Part shown: in pieces, positions 1 through 6,794 of the stretch
Layout: every line of letters starts with the position of its first letter
Position numbering within the stretch: position 1 is the stretch's first letter
Assembly (NCBI GenBank): GCA_964407525.1
Contig: CAYOWC010000240.1
Span: 1-7,696, forward strand
Direction: 5' to 3'
From: DUZB01 sp964407525
GTDB taxonomy: Bacteria; Desulfobacterota; DSM-4660; Desulfatiglandales; Desulfatiglandaceae
DNA length: 7,696 nucleotides
Notes under the pieces: generated by a model
What the model was told of the DNA's origin: nothing
Databases searched by the model: none
What the model saw: only the letters and a program-made list of their open reading frames with translations
Translations under genes and position numbers: made by a program

Positions 1-213
1 ATCCCGTTAAATTCCGAAGGACAGCTCATCATATTCAATTCAAACGGGGCGACTTTGCGGTTCAAAAACCAATAAGCGGATGAAGTTTCATATGAGCGCC
101 GCCGCCAGCTGAAAAAGAGCCAGTCAGATCAAGAAAGAAACTTCGAGAACAAGGTTTCAGGTGTCGGGTGTCAGTGTTTGGGGCATCCAGTTTCCAGTTT
201 CAAATTTCCAGTT
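1..213. other. Region downstream of the permease gene, no confident gene
   Basis: No complete gene is seen, and no good intrinsic terminator for the operon. On the plus strand a frame is open from the window edge to TAA at 73-75 and encodes PLNSEGQLIIFNSNGA and a short tail; it could be the 3' end of a gene convergent to the operon. On the minus strand another frame, open from a TGA near 127 to the window edge, encodes RRRSYETSSAYWFLNRK and more. Both look compositionally reasonable, at most one is likely real, and neither shows a domain or a convincing start. The rest is the heptanucleotide repeat and inverted repeat described separately. Confidence 0.5.
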
Positions 214-232
214 TCAAAAAGAAGTTTCTTTC
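133..232. repeat. 12-base inverted repeat spanning the end of the permease gene
   Basis: GAAAGAAACTTC at 133-144 is the exact reverse complement of GAAGTTTCTTTC at 221-232. The second arm lies in the last permease codons, and 76 bases separate the arms. GAAGTTTC also occurs at 82-89. The loop is long and no T-tract follows on the transcript, so it is not a standard intrinsic terminator. It may mark a small repeat element or be chance. Confidence 0.4.
155..218. repeat. Degenerate heptanucleotide repeat overlapping the permease stop
   Basis: Reading the plus strand in sevens gives TTTCAGG, TGTCGGG, TGTCAGT and GTTTGGG (155-182), then an eight-base GCATCCAG, then TTTCCAG, TTTCAAA, TTTCCAG, TTTCAAA (191-218). 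The last four form a perfect 14-base tandem duplication (191-204 and 205-218). The second copy includes the permease stop codon (214-216) and two bases of the preceding Phe codon. Function is unknown; slippage-prone intergenic DNA is the plain reading. Confidence 0.65.
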
Positions 233-3200
233 GTTGCCTTCTCTCCCCGTGATTTTCCCCGTTCCCGAAGTTTCTGAAGAACCACGTATAGCACCGGGAC
301 CAGGACAAGGCTGAGAAAAGTCGCAGCGATCATCCCTCCGAATACTGCCGTTCCCAGGGAATGCCGACTGGCCGCTCCTGCCCCTGTGGCAACCACCATG
401 GGGACCACACCTAAAATAAAAGCGAAGGCGGTCATGAGAATAGGTCGCAATCTCTCTTTTGATGCATTGACGGCCGATTCTACGATGGACATACCCTGCA
501 TCCTCAGTTCCCTGGCAAACTCCACAATCAGAATGGCATTCTTGCTGGCCAGTCCAATGAGCATGACCAGTCCGATCTGGCAGTAGACATCATTGGAGAG
601 GCCTCGAATATGCTGGGCTAAGAGCGCGCCGAGGATGGCTAGAGGCACGGCAAACATGACCATTAACGGCATGATCCAACTTTCATATTGGGCTGCCAGG
701 AACAGGAAGGCAAAGATTAACGCGAGAGAAAATATGTACGGCGCCATTCCGCCGGCTTGAATTTCCTGGTACGCCGTTCCCGTCCATTCGTAGCCGTATT
801 CATCAGGGAGCAGTTTTGTGGATAGTTCTTCCATGGCCTGGATTGCCTGTCCCGTACTATACCCCGGTGCGTTGCCCCCGTAAATGGAAATCGTTCGATA
901 GAGGTTATAGTGTTTAATGCTCTGGACGCCCCGTATCCGTTTTATTGTGACGAGGGCGCTCAAGGGAACCATGCTTCCGTCGGCTGCACGAACATAGAGT
1001 TTATTTATATCTTCCTTTTCGGCGCGATAGGTGGCTTCAGCCTGTAGAAAGACCCTGTACACGCGCCCGAATTTGTTGAAATCATTGACGTACATAGATC
1101 CCAGAAAAGCCTGGAGGGTGGCGAAAACATCCGATATGGAGACCTGCAGGCTCTTGGTTTTGGTCCTGTCCAGTTCCACATAAAACTGGGGATAGTTCAC
1201 TTCAAAGGTGGTGCTCAGGGGGGTCAGTACAGGGCGTGACCGGGCTTCATCCATTAGTTTCTGGGCCACGGTCCGAAGATCTGTCAGGCTTCCTCCCGTC
1301 AAGTCTTCCAGTTCGAATTCAAATCCACCCGTGGTGCTCAGCCCCTGGATAGGTGGCGGTGGAAAGGGGATGACGACGGCTTCGTTTATTTCCGCTGTTC
1401 CGGCCATGAAAGCCCCCATGATTCCGTTGAGGCTCAGTTGGGGTGTTTTTCTTTTGTTCCACGGCGTTAGCATTACGAAGGCAGCTGCAGACGAAGGATC
1501 CATGGCTGAGTTGAGAAGATTATACCCTCCGATCATGACTACGTCGGCGATCCCGGGAGTCTTCTTCAAAAGAATTTCTTCGACTTTGCTGCAGACTTTC
1601 CCCGTTTTGCCGAGGGAAGTCCCTTCGGGCGTTTGGATCATTACCATGAAATACCCCTGGTCCTCGGAAGGGACAAATCCCGTGGGCACAACTTGAAACA
1701 TGTAGTAGGTCACGCCGAGAAGGACTGCAAAGACAATGAAGACAATATACCAGAACTTAATGAATCCGCGGACTCCTTTCAGATACTGTTCGCGGGACCA
1801 GTCAAAACCCTGGTTGAATTTGCGAAAAAACCAGTTTACTTTCTTTTCTTCTTTTCGCAGCAATACGGCACACAGGGCTGGGCTCAAGGTTAAGGCGTTT
1901 ATGGCGGAGATCCCTACGGAAAAAGCAATGGTCAGGGCGAATTGTTTATAGAGTTGTCCGCTGATCCCCGGCATGAAGGCCACCGGCACAAATACGGACA
2001 TGAGAACCAGTGTTGTAGCGATGATGGGCCCGGTCACCTCATGCATAGCTTCTTTGGTGGCCTCTTTTGGCCCCATACCCTTTTCATCCATGCACCGAGA
2101 GGCATTTTCAACCACAATGATGGCATCATCCACCACAATGCCGATAGCGAGTACCAGTCCAAAAAGGGTCAGGGTATTAATGGAGAAACCGAAGGTTTTC
2201 AGGACGGCGAAGGTCCCCACGAGGGAAACGGGAATGGCGATGGCCGGGATGAGAGTCGCCCTCCAGTTCTGCAGAAAAATGTATACCACAATGAATACGA
2301 GGAGCATGGCTTCCGCAAGGGTTTTGATTACTTCCTTGATGGACTCCCGCACAAACAGGGTGGTATCGTAGCTGATGGCATATTTCAGGCCTTTCGGGAA
2401 ACGTTTAGAAAGCTTCTCCATGTTTTTATATACGGCGTTGGCCACGTCCAGGGCATTGGCGCCGGGCAATTGAAAAACACCGATACAGGCGGCCTTCCCG
2501 CTGTTCAGGTGGGCAAACCACCCGTAGTTTTCAGCGCCCAGTTCAACCCGCCCCACATCTTTGACCCGCACGACGGAACCATCCGCTTTTGTGCGAACGA
2601 TGATATCTTCAAATTGTTTGACGGTGGAAAGCCGTCCCAGGGCGTTGATGGAATACGTGAAGGTCTGGCCCGGGGGACTCGGGGGATCTCCAATTTTTCC
2701 CGCGGCGACCTGTACATTTTGTTCCTGGACCGCGGCGATCACGTCCATGGCGGTCATTTCCATGCTGGTTAATTTGTCGGGATTAAGCCACAGACGCATG
2801 GCGTATTTTTTTTCTCCGAAAATTTCTACATCACCAACACCGGGAAGTCTTTTTAGGATATCTTCTATATTGATAGAGGCATAGTTGCTGAGGAAGAGGT
2901 CGTCAAAGGTGTCATCCGGTGAATACAGGGAAATAATCACTACAAAGTCCGGAGATTGTTTTTTAGTTGTGATCCCATATTTACGGACGTCGTCCGGTAC
3001 CTGGGGTTGGGCCATGGTCACCCGGTTCTGTACGTCCACGGCTGCGATGTTCAGATCATATCCCACGTCAAAGGTTACGGTGATGTTGGAGGTCCCGTCA
3101 TTGGAGCTGATGGAGGTCATGTATGTCATGCCTTCCACACCGTTGATTTGTTCCTCAATGGGGGTCGTGACCGTTTTTTCAACCACTTCCGCACTGGCGC

Positions 3201-3354
3201 CGGTGTAGGTGGCCTGGACCTGTACGGTAGGCGGCGTGATCTCGGGAAACTGCGCTATGGGCAGGAGGAGGAGGCAGACCGACCCGGCCAGAGAGATAAC
3301 GATCGAAATGACACCGGCAAAAATGGGTCTATCAATGAAGAAGTCAACAAACAT
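214..3354 (-). CDS. RND efflux permease, HAE1 family (AcrB/MexB-like)
   Basis: A 1046-residue inner membrane proton/drug antiporter, full length for the family (about 1030-1050). The start is the ATG at 3354, giving the canonical RND N-terminus MFVDFFIDRPIFAG. Seen: TM1 (about 9-31); first periplasmic loop with porter subdomains (32-338); TM2-TM6 (about 340-500); a cytoplasmic linker with RKEEKK; TM7 (about 535-556); second periplasmic loop (557-870), starting with GFVPSEDQGYF (559-569) and containing PPPPIQGLSTTGGFEFEL (665-682); and TM8-TM12 (about 871-1026). Proton-relay residues are present: D409-D410 in TM4 (GIVVDDAIIVVEN), K938 in TM10 (GLASKNAILIVEFA) and R970 in RLRPILMT, matching AcrB D407/D408, K940 and R971. 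The internal TM duplication is as expected. The hydrophobic-trap and switch-loop region differs from AcrB (GYNLLN at 610-615 where AcrB has GFGFAG), so substrate range may differ. Substrate is unknown. A 183-base gap separates it from its adaptor gene, and its last codons enter a seven-base-period repeat. Confidence 0.98.
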   Translation of the reverse strand: MFVDFFIDRPIFAGVISIVISLAGSVCLLLLPIAQFPEITPPTVQVQATYTGASAEVVEKTVTTPIEEQINGVEGMTYMTSISSNDGTSNITVTFDVGYDLNIAAVDVQNRVTMAQPQVPDDVRKYGITTKKQSPDFVVIISLYSPDDTFDDLFLSNYASINIEDILKRLPGVGDVEIFGEKKYAMRLWLNPDKLTSMEMTAMDVIAAVQEQNVQVAAGKIGDPPSPPGQTFTYSINALGRLSTVKQFEDIIVRTKADGSVVRVKDVGRVELGAENYGWFAHLNSGKAACIGVFQLPGANALDVANAVYKNMEKLSKRFPKGLKYAISYDTTLFVRESIKEVIKTLAEAMLLVFIVVYIFLQNWRATLIPAIAIPVSLVGTFAVLKTFGFSINTLTLFGLVLAIGIVVDDAIIVVENASRCMDEKGMGPKEATKEAMHEVTGPIIATTLVLMSVFVPVAFMPGISGQLYKQFALTIAFSVGISAINALTLSPALCAVLLRKEEKKVNWFFRKFNQGFDWSREQYLKGVRGFIKFWYIVFIVFAVLLGVTYYMFQVVPTGFVPSEDQGYFMVMIQTPEGTSLGKTGKVCSKVEEILLKKTPGIADVVMIGGYNLLNSAMDPSSAAAFVMLTPWNKRKTPQLSLNGIMGAFMAGTAEINEAVVIPFPPPPIQGLSTTGGFEFELEDLTGGSLTDLRTVAQKLMDEARSRPVLTPLSTTFEVNYPQFYVELDRTKTKSLQVSISDVFATLQAFLGSMYVNDFNKFGRVYRVFLQAEATYRAEKEDINKLYVRAADGSMVPLSALVTIKRIRGVQSIKHYNLYRTISIYGGNAPGYSTGQAIQAMEELSTKLLPDEYGYEWTGTAYQEIQAGGMAPYIFSLALIFAFLFLAAQYESWIMPLMVMFAVPLAILGALLAQHIRGLSNDVYCQIGLVMLIGLASKNAILIVEFARELRMQGMSIVESAVNASKERLRPILMTAFAFILGVVPMVVATGAGAASRHSLGTAVFGGMIAATFLSLVLVPVLYVVLQKLRERGKSRGEKATKETSF

Positions 3355-3537
3355 AGTTAAGTCAAAAGTCCTTGCCTATTTTGGTTTGGTTCTAATTTTA
3401 ATACCTGTGAATTGCACTCTTCGTGCCCTTCGTGGTGAAATGCCGTCCTGCCGTATCAGGAAACTTTCCTTGTTCTTGTTCCAAGTGCCAGTAAAAAAGG
3501 AAAATAATTCGAATAGTTGGCGTTAGAACCAGGCCCT
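3355..3537 (-). other. Intergenic gap between fusion protein and permease genes, with short period-9 repeat
   Basis: This 183-base stretch lies between two genes that are usually adjacent in RND operons. I see no convincing protein gene in it; the open frames are short and lack family character. On the plus strand CTTCGTG occurs at 3419-3425 and again at 3428-3434, a nine-base period that reads CACGAAG twice on the minus strand. AGGAAA and TTTCCT flank a single base at 3458-3470, a near-palindrome too tight to be a hairpin. No clear -35/-10 pair and no GC-rich hairpin followed by T-residues was found, so neither an internal promoter nor a terminator can be called. The permease Shine-Dalgarno candidate AAGGA (3373-3369) sits 14 bases from its ATG, farther than normal, so it is weak. 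Confidence 0.6.
3414..3437. repeat. Short degenerate repeat, nine-base period (CTTCGTG units)
   Basis: Two CTTCGTG units start nine bases apart (3419 and 3428), flanked by GCACT and GTG that partly continue the pattern. On the minus strand this reads CCACGAAGG then GCACGAAGA. From memory, similar degenerate repeats occur in intergenic regions of several environmental bacteria, often in many copies. Only two units are visible here, so its status as a genome-wide family is inference. Confidence 0.4.
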
Positions 3538-4767
3538 CTATTTTTTCCCAGAAGGTGTGCCGGTTTTCCCCGCAGGAGTGCTGCCCTTTTTCTTTTTCCC
3601 ATGGGATTCCTCTGTGGCTGGGATCGAAGAGGGTGCCGGGGAAGCGATTTTGGGCTGAACTACCATGCCGGGGCGCACGGTCTGTAAGCCTTCTGTAATA
3701 ACCAGTTCACCCTCTTTCAACCCTTTCCAGATAATTTTCTGGTGCTTGTATAGAAAACCTATCTTAACCTGCCTTTGCTCGGCCTTGTTGTCTTTTCCCA
3801 CCACATACACATACATCCCAGTCTGGTCTTCCCCAATGGCCTGCTCGGAAATCAGGGGGGTATCGGGGATATTGGAAACGAAAAGGCTCGCCTGCACATA
3901 AATGCCGGGCAACAGGGCTTTTTCGGGATTTGGGACAACGGCACGCATATTGATGGTATTGGCTTTTGGGTCCGCCGTATTGTCTATGAAGTCCACTTTT
4001 CCCTGGTGAGGGTATTTTGTTCCGTCAGACAAAATAATGTCTACGGGAGGGGCTTTTTCCTTCCTGTATTTGAGTATGGTCCTGAGGTCTTTTACGCTGG
4101 GGCTGAAGGTTACGTAAATGGGGTCCAATTGCACGACTGTAGCAAGCTTTGTATCCTGGCCGGCTCCCACCAGGTTCCCCACGTTTACCAGGGTTCGTCC
4201 GATGCGGCCGTCCAGGGGAGAGTACATGGTACAATAACCCAGGTTCAGCCTGTTCTGTTTGATTTGGGCCAGGTCAGCTTTTACGGCTGCTGCTGCTTCT
4301 TTGGCTTTGGTCTGGTAGTCATCAAAAGATTCCCTTGTGATGTAGTCCTGCTCCACCAGTTGCCTGTACCGTTCCACCTGTTCCATGGCGAAGGCGAGAG
4401 CGGCCTCATCCATGGCTAATTGGGCGAGGCTTTTTTCCAATTGCGCCTCGTATGGAGCCTGTTCGATAACGAAAACCAGATCTCCTTTTTTCACGTCATC
4501 GCCTTCAATGAATAGGCGTTTCTCAAGGAAGCCTTCCACCCGGGCGCGAAGGTCCACGGTCTTAACGGATTCGGTTGTGCCAACGTAGTTCAAGTGTACG
4601 GGAACCGTTTTGAGAATTACTTTTTCCACGGTGACTTCGGGTGGAGGCGGTTTTGGCGCCTGCGCCTGTTCCTTTTTACAGGCGGAAAAACAAACCGGAA
4701 TCAAAAGCAGGAGTGTTATCGACACGGTCCATATCCAAAAGGGTGTGTTTGTGCGGTTACTGTGCAT
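3538..4767 (-). CDS. RND efflux periplasmic adaptor (membrane fusion lipoprotein, HlyD/AcrA family)
   Basis: A 409-residue periplasmic adaptor linking the inner membrane permease to the outer membrane duct. The start is the ATG at 4767: it gives a proper lipoprotein signal (hydrophobic 11-28, lipobox-like CFSAC, Cys30), follows a GAGGGAG ribosome-binding site, and removes 57 upstream residues that lack signal-peptide character and lie inside the outer membrane factor gene. Seen in order: a proline-rich linker (37-43); first lipoyl half (about 70-103, with RARVEGFLEKRLF and GDDVKKGDLVFVIE); an alpha-helical hairpin (104-175, rich in Ala, Glu, Lys and Gln); second lipoyl half (176-205, with YSPLDGRIGRTLVNVGNLV); a beta-barrel domain (about 210-300, including LLPGIYVQASLFV); a membrane-proximal domain (about 301-372); and a low-complexity Lys/Ser/Pro/Gly tail (373-409) that is not conserved in the family. 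The order of parts matches AcrA/MexA. The 11-base overlap with the outer membrane factor implies coupled translation. Confidence 0.95.
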   Translation of the reverse strand: MHSNRTNTPFWIWTVSITLLLLIPVCFSACKKEQAQAPKPPPPEVTVEKVILKTVPVHLNYVGTTESVKTVDLRARVEGFLEKRLFIEGDDVKKGDLVFVIEQAPYEAQLEKSLAQLAMDEAALAFAMEQVERYRQLVEQDYITRESFDDYQTKAKEAAAAVKADLAQIKQNRLNLGYCTMYSPLDGRIGRTLVNVGNLVGAGQDTKLATVVQLDPIYVTFSPSVKDLRTILKYRKEKAPPVDIILSDGTKYPHQGKVDFIDNTADPKANTINMRAVVPNPEKALLPGIYVQASLFVSNIPDTPLISEQAIGEDQTGMYVYVVGKDNKAEQRQVKIGFLYKHQKIIWKGLKEGELVITEGLQTVRPGMVVQPKIASPAPSSIPATEESHGKKKKGSTPAGKTGTPSGKK

Positions 4768-6349
4768 GGGACAGCATCTCCCTCTTTTTATCATTTCCAC
4801 GGGAGAAGGACGTCTCCCTGGATGGTTCAGTGGGTAACTCTGCCCCGATGGCATGAATAAGTTCTGCATAAGAGGTGAAGAGATCCGTTCGCGCCTGCAC
4901 CTTTTGGGCCCTGGCGGATGCCAGCGTGCTTTGGGCATTGAGTAGTTCTACGATGTTTGCCGCCCCCGCCCGGTATCTCGCGAGGGAAACTTCGTAAGAC
5001 TGTTCGGAACTGATAAGAAGGGTTTTGCTCGTTTCCACCTGCTGGACAGCTGTACGCACGTTGTAAAATGCAGTCCAGACTTCGGAAATGACCGATATTT
5101 CTTTGATCCTGAGTTCTGCTTTGGCGGCTTCTACGTTTGCCTTTGCCTGTCTCACCCTGTTTCGAAGGGAAAAGCCTTGAAAGATAGGGATTTGAAGTGT
5201 CAGCCCTCCATAATAACTGACACCGGAATCATTGAGATTGCCACCGTTGGATAACCAGTCAGAGCCGCTCATACTCCCGTTCATCCACGACCAGCCCGCA
5301 TTTCCTGTAGCCATCAGTTTCGGCCACAGATCCGACTCGGATTTACGCAGTTCCGCCTCGCTCTGTCGAACGGAGGCCCTGAAGGATGCCAGGTCCGGCC
5401 GGTCACGCAATCCCACTCGAATCAATTCTCTGCTATTCTGCTCCATGGTTTTGAGAGGGAGGTCGTCTGGTTCTTCCTCAACGTCAAAATTTGCGTTGGC
5501 AGGCCAGCCCACGGCAGTTGCCAGGTTCCCTTTTGAGATTTTAACGGCCCCGCGGTTGGTGATGAGGTCCAGTCTTATCTGGTCTGCCTTTGAACGGGCC
5601 TGCAGGACGTCCGCGATGGTGCTTACGCCGGCTTTCTTCCTCTGTTCCGTGGATTGAAGACTGGTGAGGGCCTCTTTGAGGCTCGCTTCGGATGCTCGAA
5701 CCCTGGCCCTGTTTCCCAGATAGGTATAATAGGCCTGGGGCACATCCCGTAGGGTATCCTGGATGGCCTGGTTATGGTTCCAGTTGGCCGCCATGAGGGC
5801 CTGCCGCGCACTCTCTGCCGTGGCTTTGCGACCGCCGAAATCCAGGAGAAGATAGTCCAGAGCGACACTGGCCTGGCCGTAGTAACCGTGGGAAGAATCT
5901 CCTCCAAGGCCCATACCGCTTGCATCGCCGGTGACAGTGGGATAATAGTCCCCTCGCGAAACTGCCCACTGGGCCGCAGCTGCCCTGGCCAGATCCCACG
6001 CTCTTTGGGTGGAGGGATTGATGCGGAGAGCTACATCAACCAGCGTTGATACGGAAAAGGCCCCGGATGCTGGTCTCATGGTTTCCGGAGAGATAACTTC
6101 CTTTTGGGGGGATGCAAACTTTTCTTGGGCTTCTTTTTGTATCCGGTATGGCTTCCCCGGAGTTGCCGATACAAATTTTTCGGGGTTCGTTTCAGGAAGG
6201 GAACGTTTGCAACCCGCGGAAACCGCCATCAGAGAAAGGAACAGAAAAACACAGAAAATCCATAGCCCCGCCTTCAGGGATTTGGGAAGGTGTAGTTGTT
6301 CCGTTTGTGTCAACCCTGGGCAGGGCTTTCCGGCTTCTTCAAGAGGCAT
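4757..6349 (-). CDS. TolC-like outer membrane factor of RND efflux system (OEP family lipoprotein)
   Basis: A 530-residue outer membrane efflux protein, the trimeric duct through the outer membrane and periplasm for the RND pump encoded downstream. Seen: a hydrophobic segment (about 29-46) ending in the lipobox-like VSAGC, so Cys47 is the probable lipidated residue; a proline-containing linker; then two homologous OEP halves (about 97-283 and 305-503). Each half carries the hallmark turn: RKKAGVSTIADVLQARS (237-253) and RYRAGAANIVELLNAQST (458-475). The beta-strand segment DYLLLDFGG (165-173) and its counterpart LTLQIPIFQGF (383-393) confirm the repeat. Length is slightly above the usual 450-500. 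The start is the ATG at 6349. Its n-region is unusually long (28 residues, with two Glu) and its Shine-Dalgarno is weak (AAGTAGGT ending 11 bases upstream, containing the usp stop), so translation may depend on coupling to usp. A TTG at 6313 is a less attractive alternative. The last 11 bases overlap the fusion protein gene. Confidence 0.94.
   Translation of the reverse strand: MPLEEAGKPCPGLTQTEQLHLPKSLKAGLWIFCVFLFLSLMAVSAGCKRSLPETNPEKFVSATPGKPYRIQKEAQEKFASPQKEVISPETMRPASGAFSVSTLVDVALRINPSTQRAWDLARAAAAQWAVSRGDYYPTVTGDASGMGLGGDSSHGYYGQASVALDYLLLDFGGRKATAESARQALMAANWNHNQAIQDTLRDVPQAYYTYLGNRARVRASEASLKEALTSLQSTEQRKKAGVSTIADVLQARSKADQIRLDLITNRGAVKISKGNLATAVGWPANANFDVEEEPDDLPLKTMEQNSRELIRVGLRDRPDLASFRASVRQSEAELRKSESDLWPKLMATGNAGWSWMNGSMSGSDWLSNGGNLNDSGVSYYGGLTLQIPIFQGFSLRNRVRQAKANVEAAKAELRIKEISVISEVWTAFYNVRTAVQQVETSKTLLISSEQSYEVSLARYRAGAANIVELLNAQSTLASARAQKVQARTDLFTSYAELIHAIGAELPTEPSRETSFSRGNDKKREMLSHAQ
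4778..4784 (-). promoter_or_regulatory. Ribosome-binding site of the membrane fusion protein gene
   Basis: GAGGGAG on the minus strand lies 10 bases before the ATG at 4767 and inside the last codons of the outer membrane factor gene. The ATG directly after it (4777-4775) is in the outer membrane factor frame (Met525), so it does not compete as a start for the fusion protein. This site supports the shorter fusion protein and coupled translation. Confidence 0.65.
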
Positions 6350-6362
6350 GTCTCAATCAGAC

Positions 6363-6782
6363 CTACTTGACCAGCATGACAGGGCACTGGGAAACAATTC
6401 CCACCTTGTAGCTGATGGTTCCCCAACCCTGTGCCCTGTCTTCAATGTCAATCTTATGAGAAGTCATGATAATCAAGTCAATGCTATTTTCTTCAGCGAA
6501 CCTGAGAATTTCCTTAGCTCTGTTCCCGTAGGTGATTCGCTTTTCGATGGTGAAAGTATCTTCATCGTGGGACAAAGCCAGTCTGTTCAAGTGCTTCAGA
6601 GAGCGTTCTTCCAACTCCTTGTAAAAGTCGTCAAACTCCTCCAGTGTTGTGTTTGCGATGACTTCTATCACGTGCAGGAGGGTTATTTTACCGTCTCCCG
6701 GTGAGCATAGTTCCCGTGCGATATCGATGGCATGACTGTCTCTACCTGAAAAATCGGTAGGGATTAGAATGTTTTGAAACAT
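6363..6782 (-). CDS. Universal stress protein (UspA family), single domain
   Basis: A 139-residue single Usp domain, the usual family length. The start chosen is the ATG at 6782 because AAGGAG lies five bases upstream and the protein then begins with the typical Usp strand MFQNILIPTDFS. An ATG 30 bases further upstream lies inside the ligase gene and adds residues not typical of the family. Seen: first strand with the conserved Asp (residue 10), LLHVIE (35-40), a charged helix rich in Glu and Lys (48-65), the G-x-x-AKEILRFAEE helix (86-98), IDLIIMTSH (101-109) and the ending CPVMLVK. The usual ATP loop G-x2-G-x9-G-(S/T) is degenerate: the first two glycines are replaced by T107 and K110, while G121-T122 keeps the last part. 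ATP binding is therefore doubtful, although the fold assignment is firm. Usp proteins are small cytoplasmic proteins tied to stress and energy state. The gene sits 10 bases after the ligase and 13 before the outer membrane factor, so it is probably co-transcribed with both. Confidence 0.93.
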   Translation of the reverse strand: MFQNILIPTDFSGRDSHAIDIARELCSPGDGKITLLHVIEVIANTTLEEFDDFYKELEERSLKHLNRLALSHDEDTFTIEKRITYGNRAKEILRFAEENSIDLIIMTSHKIDIEDRAQGWGTISYKVGIVSQCPVMLVK

Positions 6783-6794
6783 GGGCTCTCCTTC
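6783..6794 (-). promoter_or_regulatory. Ribosome-binding site of usp overlapping the ligase stop
   Basis: On the minus strand AAGGAG (6793-6788) lies five bases before the ATG at 6782. Its first A is also the last base of the ligase TGA (6795-6793). This decides the usp start and suggests translational coupling between the two genes. Confidence 0.8.

Noticed and set aside
82..99. Nine-codon minus-strand frame starting at ATG near 92
   Set aside because: It is too short and has no Shine-Dalgarno or context to support it as a gene.
1..213. CRISPR array suggested by repeated short units
   Set aside because: The units are seven bases long, degenerate and back to back with no spacers, unlike CRISPR repeats.
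1942..2772. Plus-strand open frame of 276 residues
   Set aside because: It lies wholly antisense inside the permease gene. Its His/Gly/Asp-rich translation has no domain character, and the permease frame carries clear conserved motifs over the same bases.
3458..3470. AGGAAA/TTTCCT palindrome as a terminator hairpin
   Set aside because: Only one base separates the arms, so a hairpin would lose most of its stem. It is A/T-rich and no T-tract follows.
3441..3537. Possible internal promoter for the permease (TTGGAA with TGATAC on the minus strand)
   Set aside because: The spacer is about 20 bases, too long for a sigma-70 promoter, and both boxes are poor matches.
3775..4419. Plus-strand open frame of 214 residues
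   Set aside because: It is antisense to the fusion protein gene, which shows the lipoyl and hairpin domains there. The translation has no recognisable family.
4768..4938. N-terminal extension of the fusion protein (start at 4938)
   Set aside because: The added 57 residues lack signal-peptide character and overlap the outer membrane factor. The ATG at 4767 has a ribosome-binding site and gives a proper lipoprotein signal.
6009..6704. Plus-strand open frame of 231 residues
   Set aside because: It spans antisense across the outer membrane factor start and usp, both well supported, and looks like a shadow frame.
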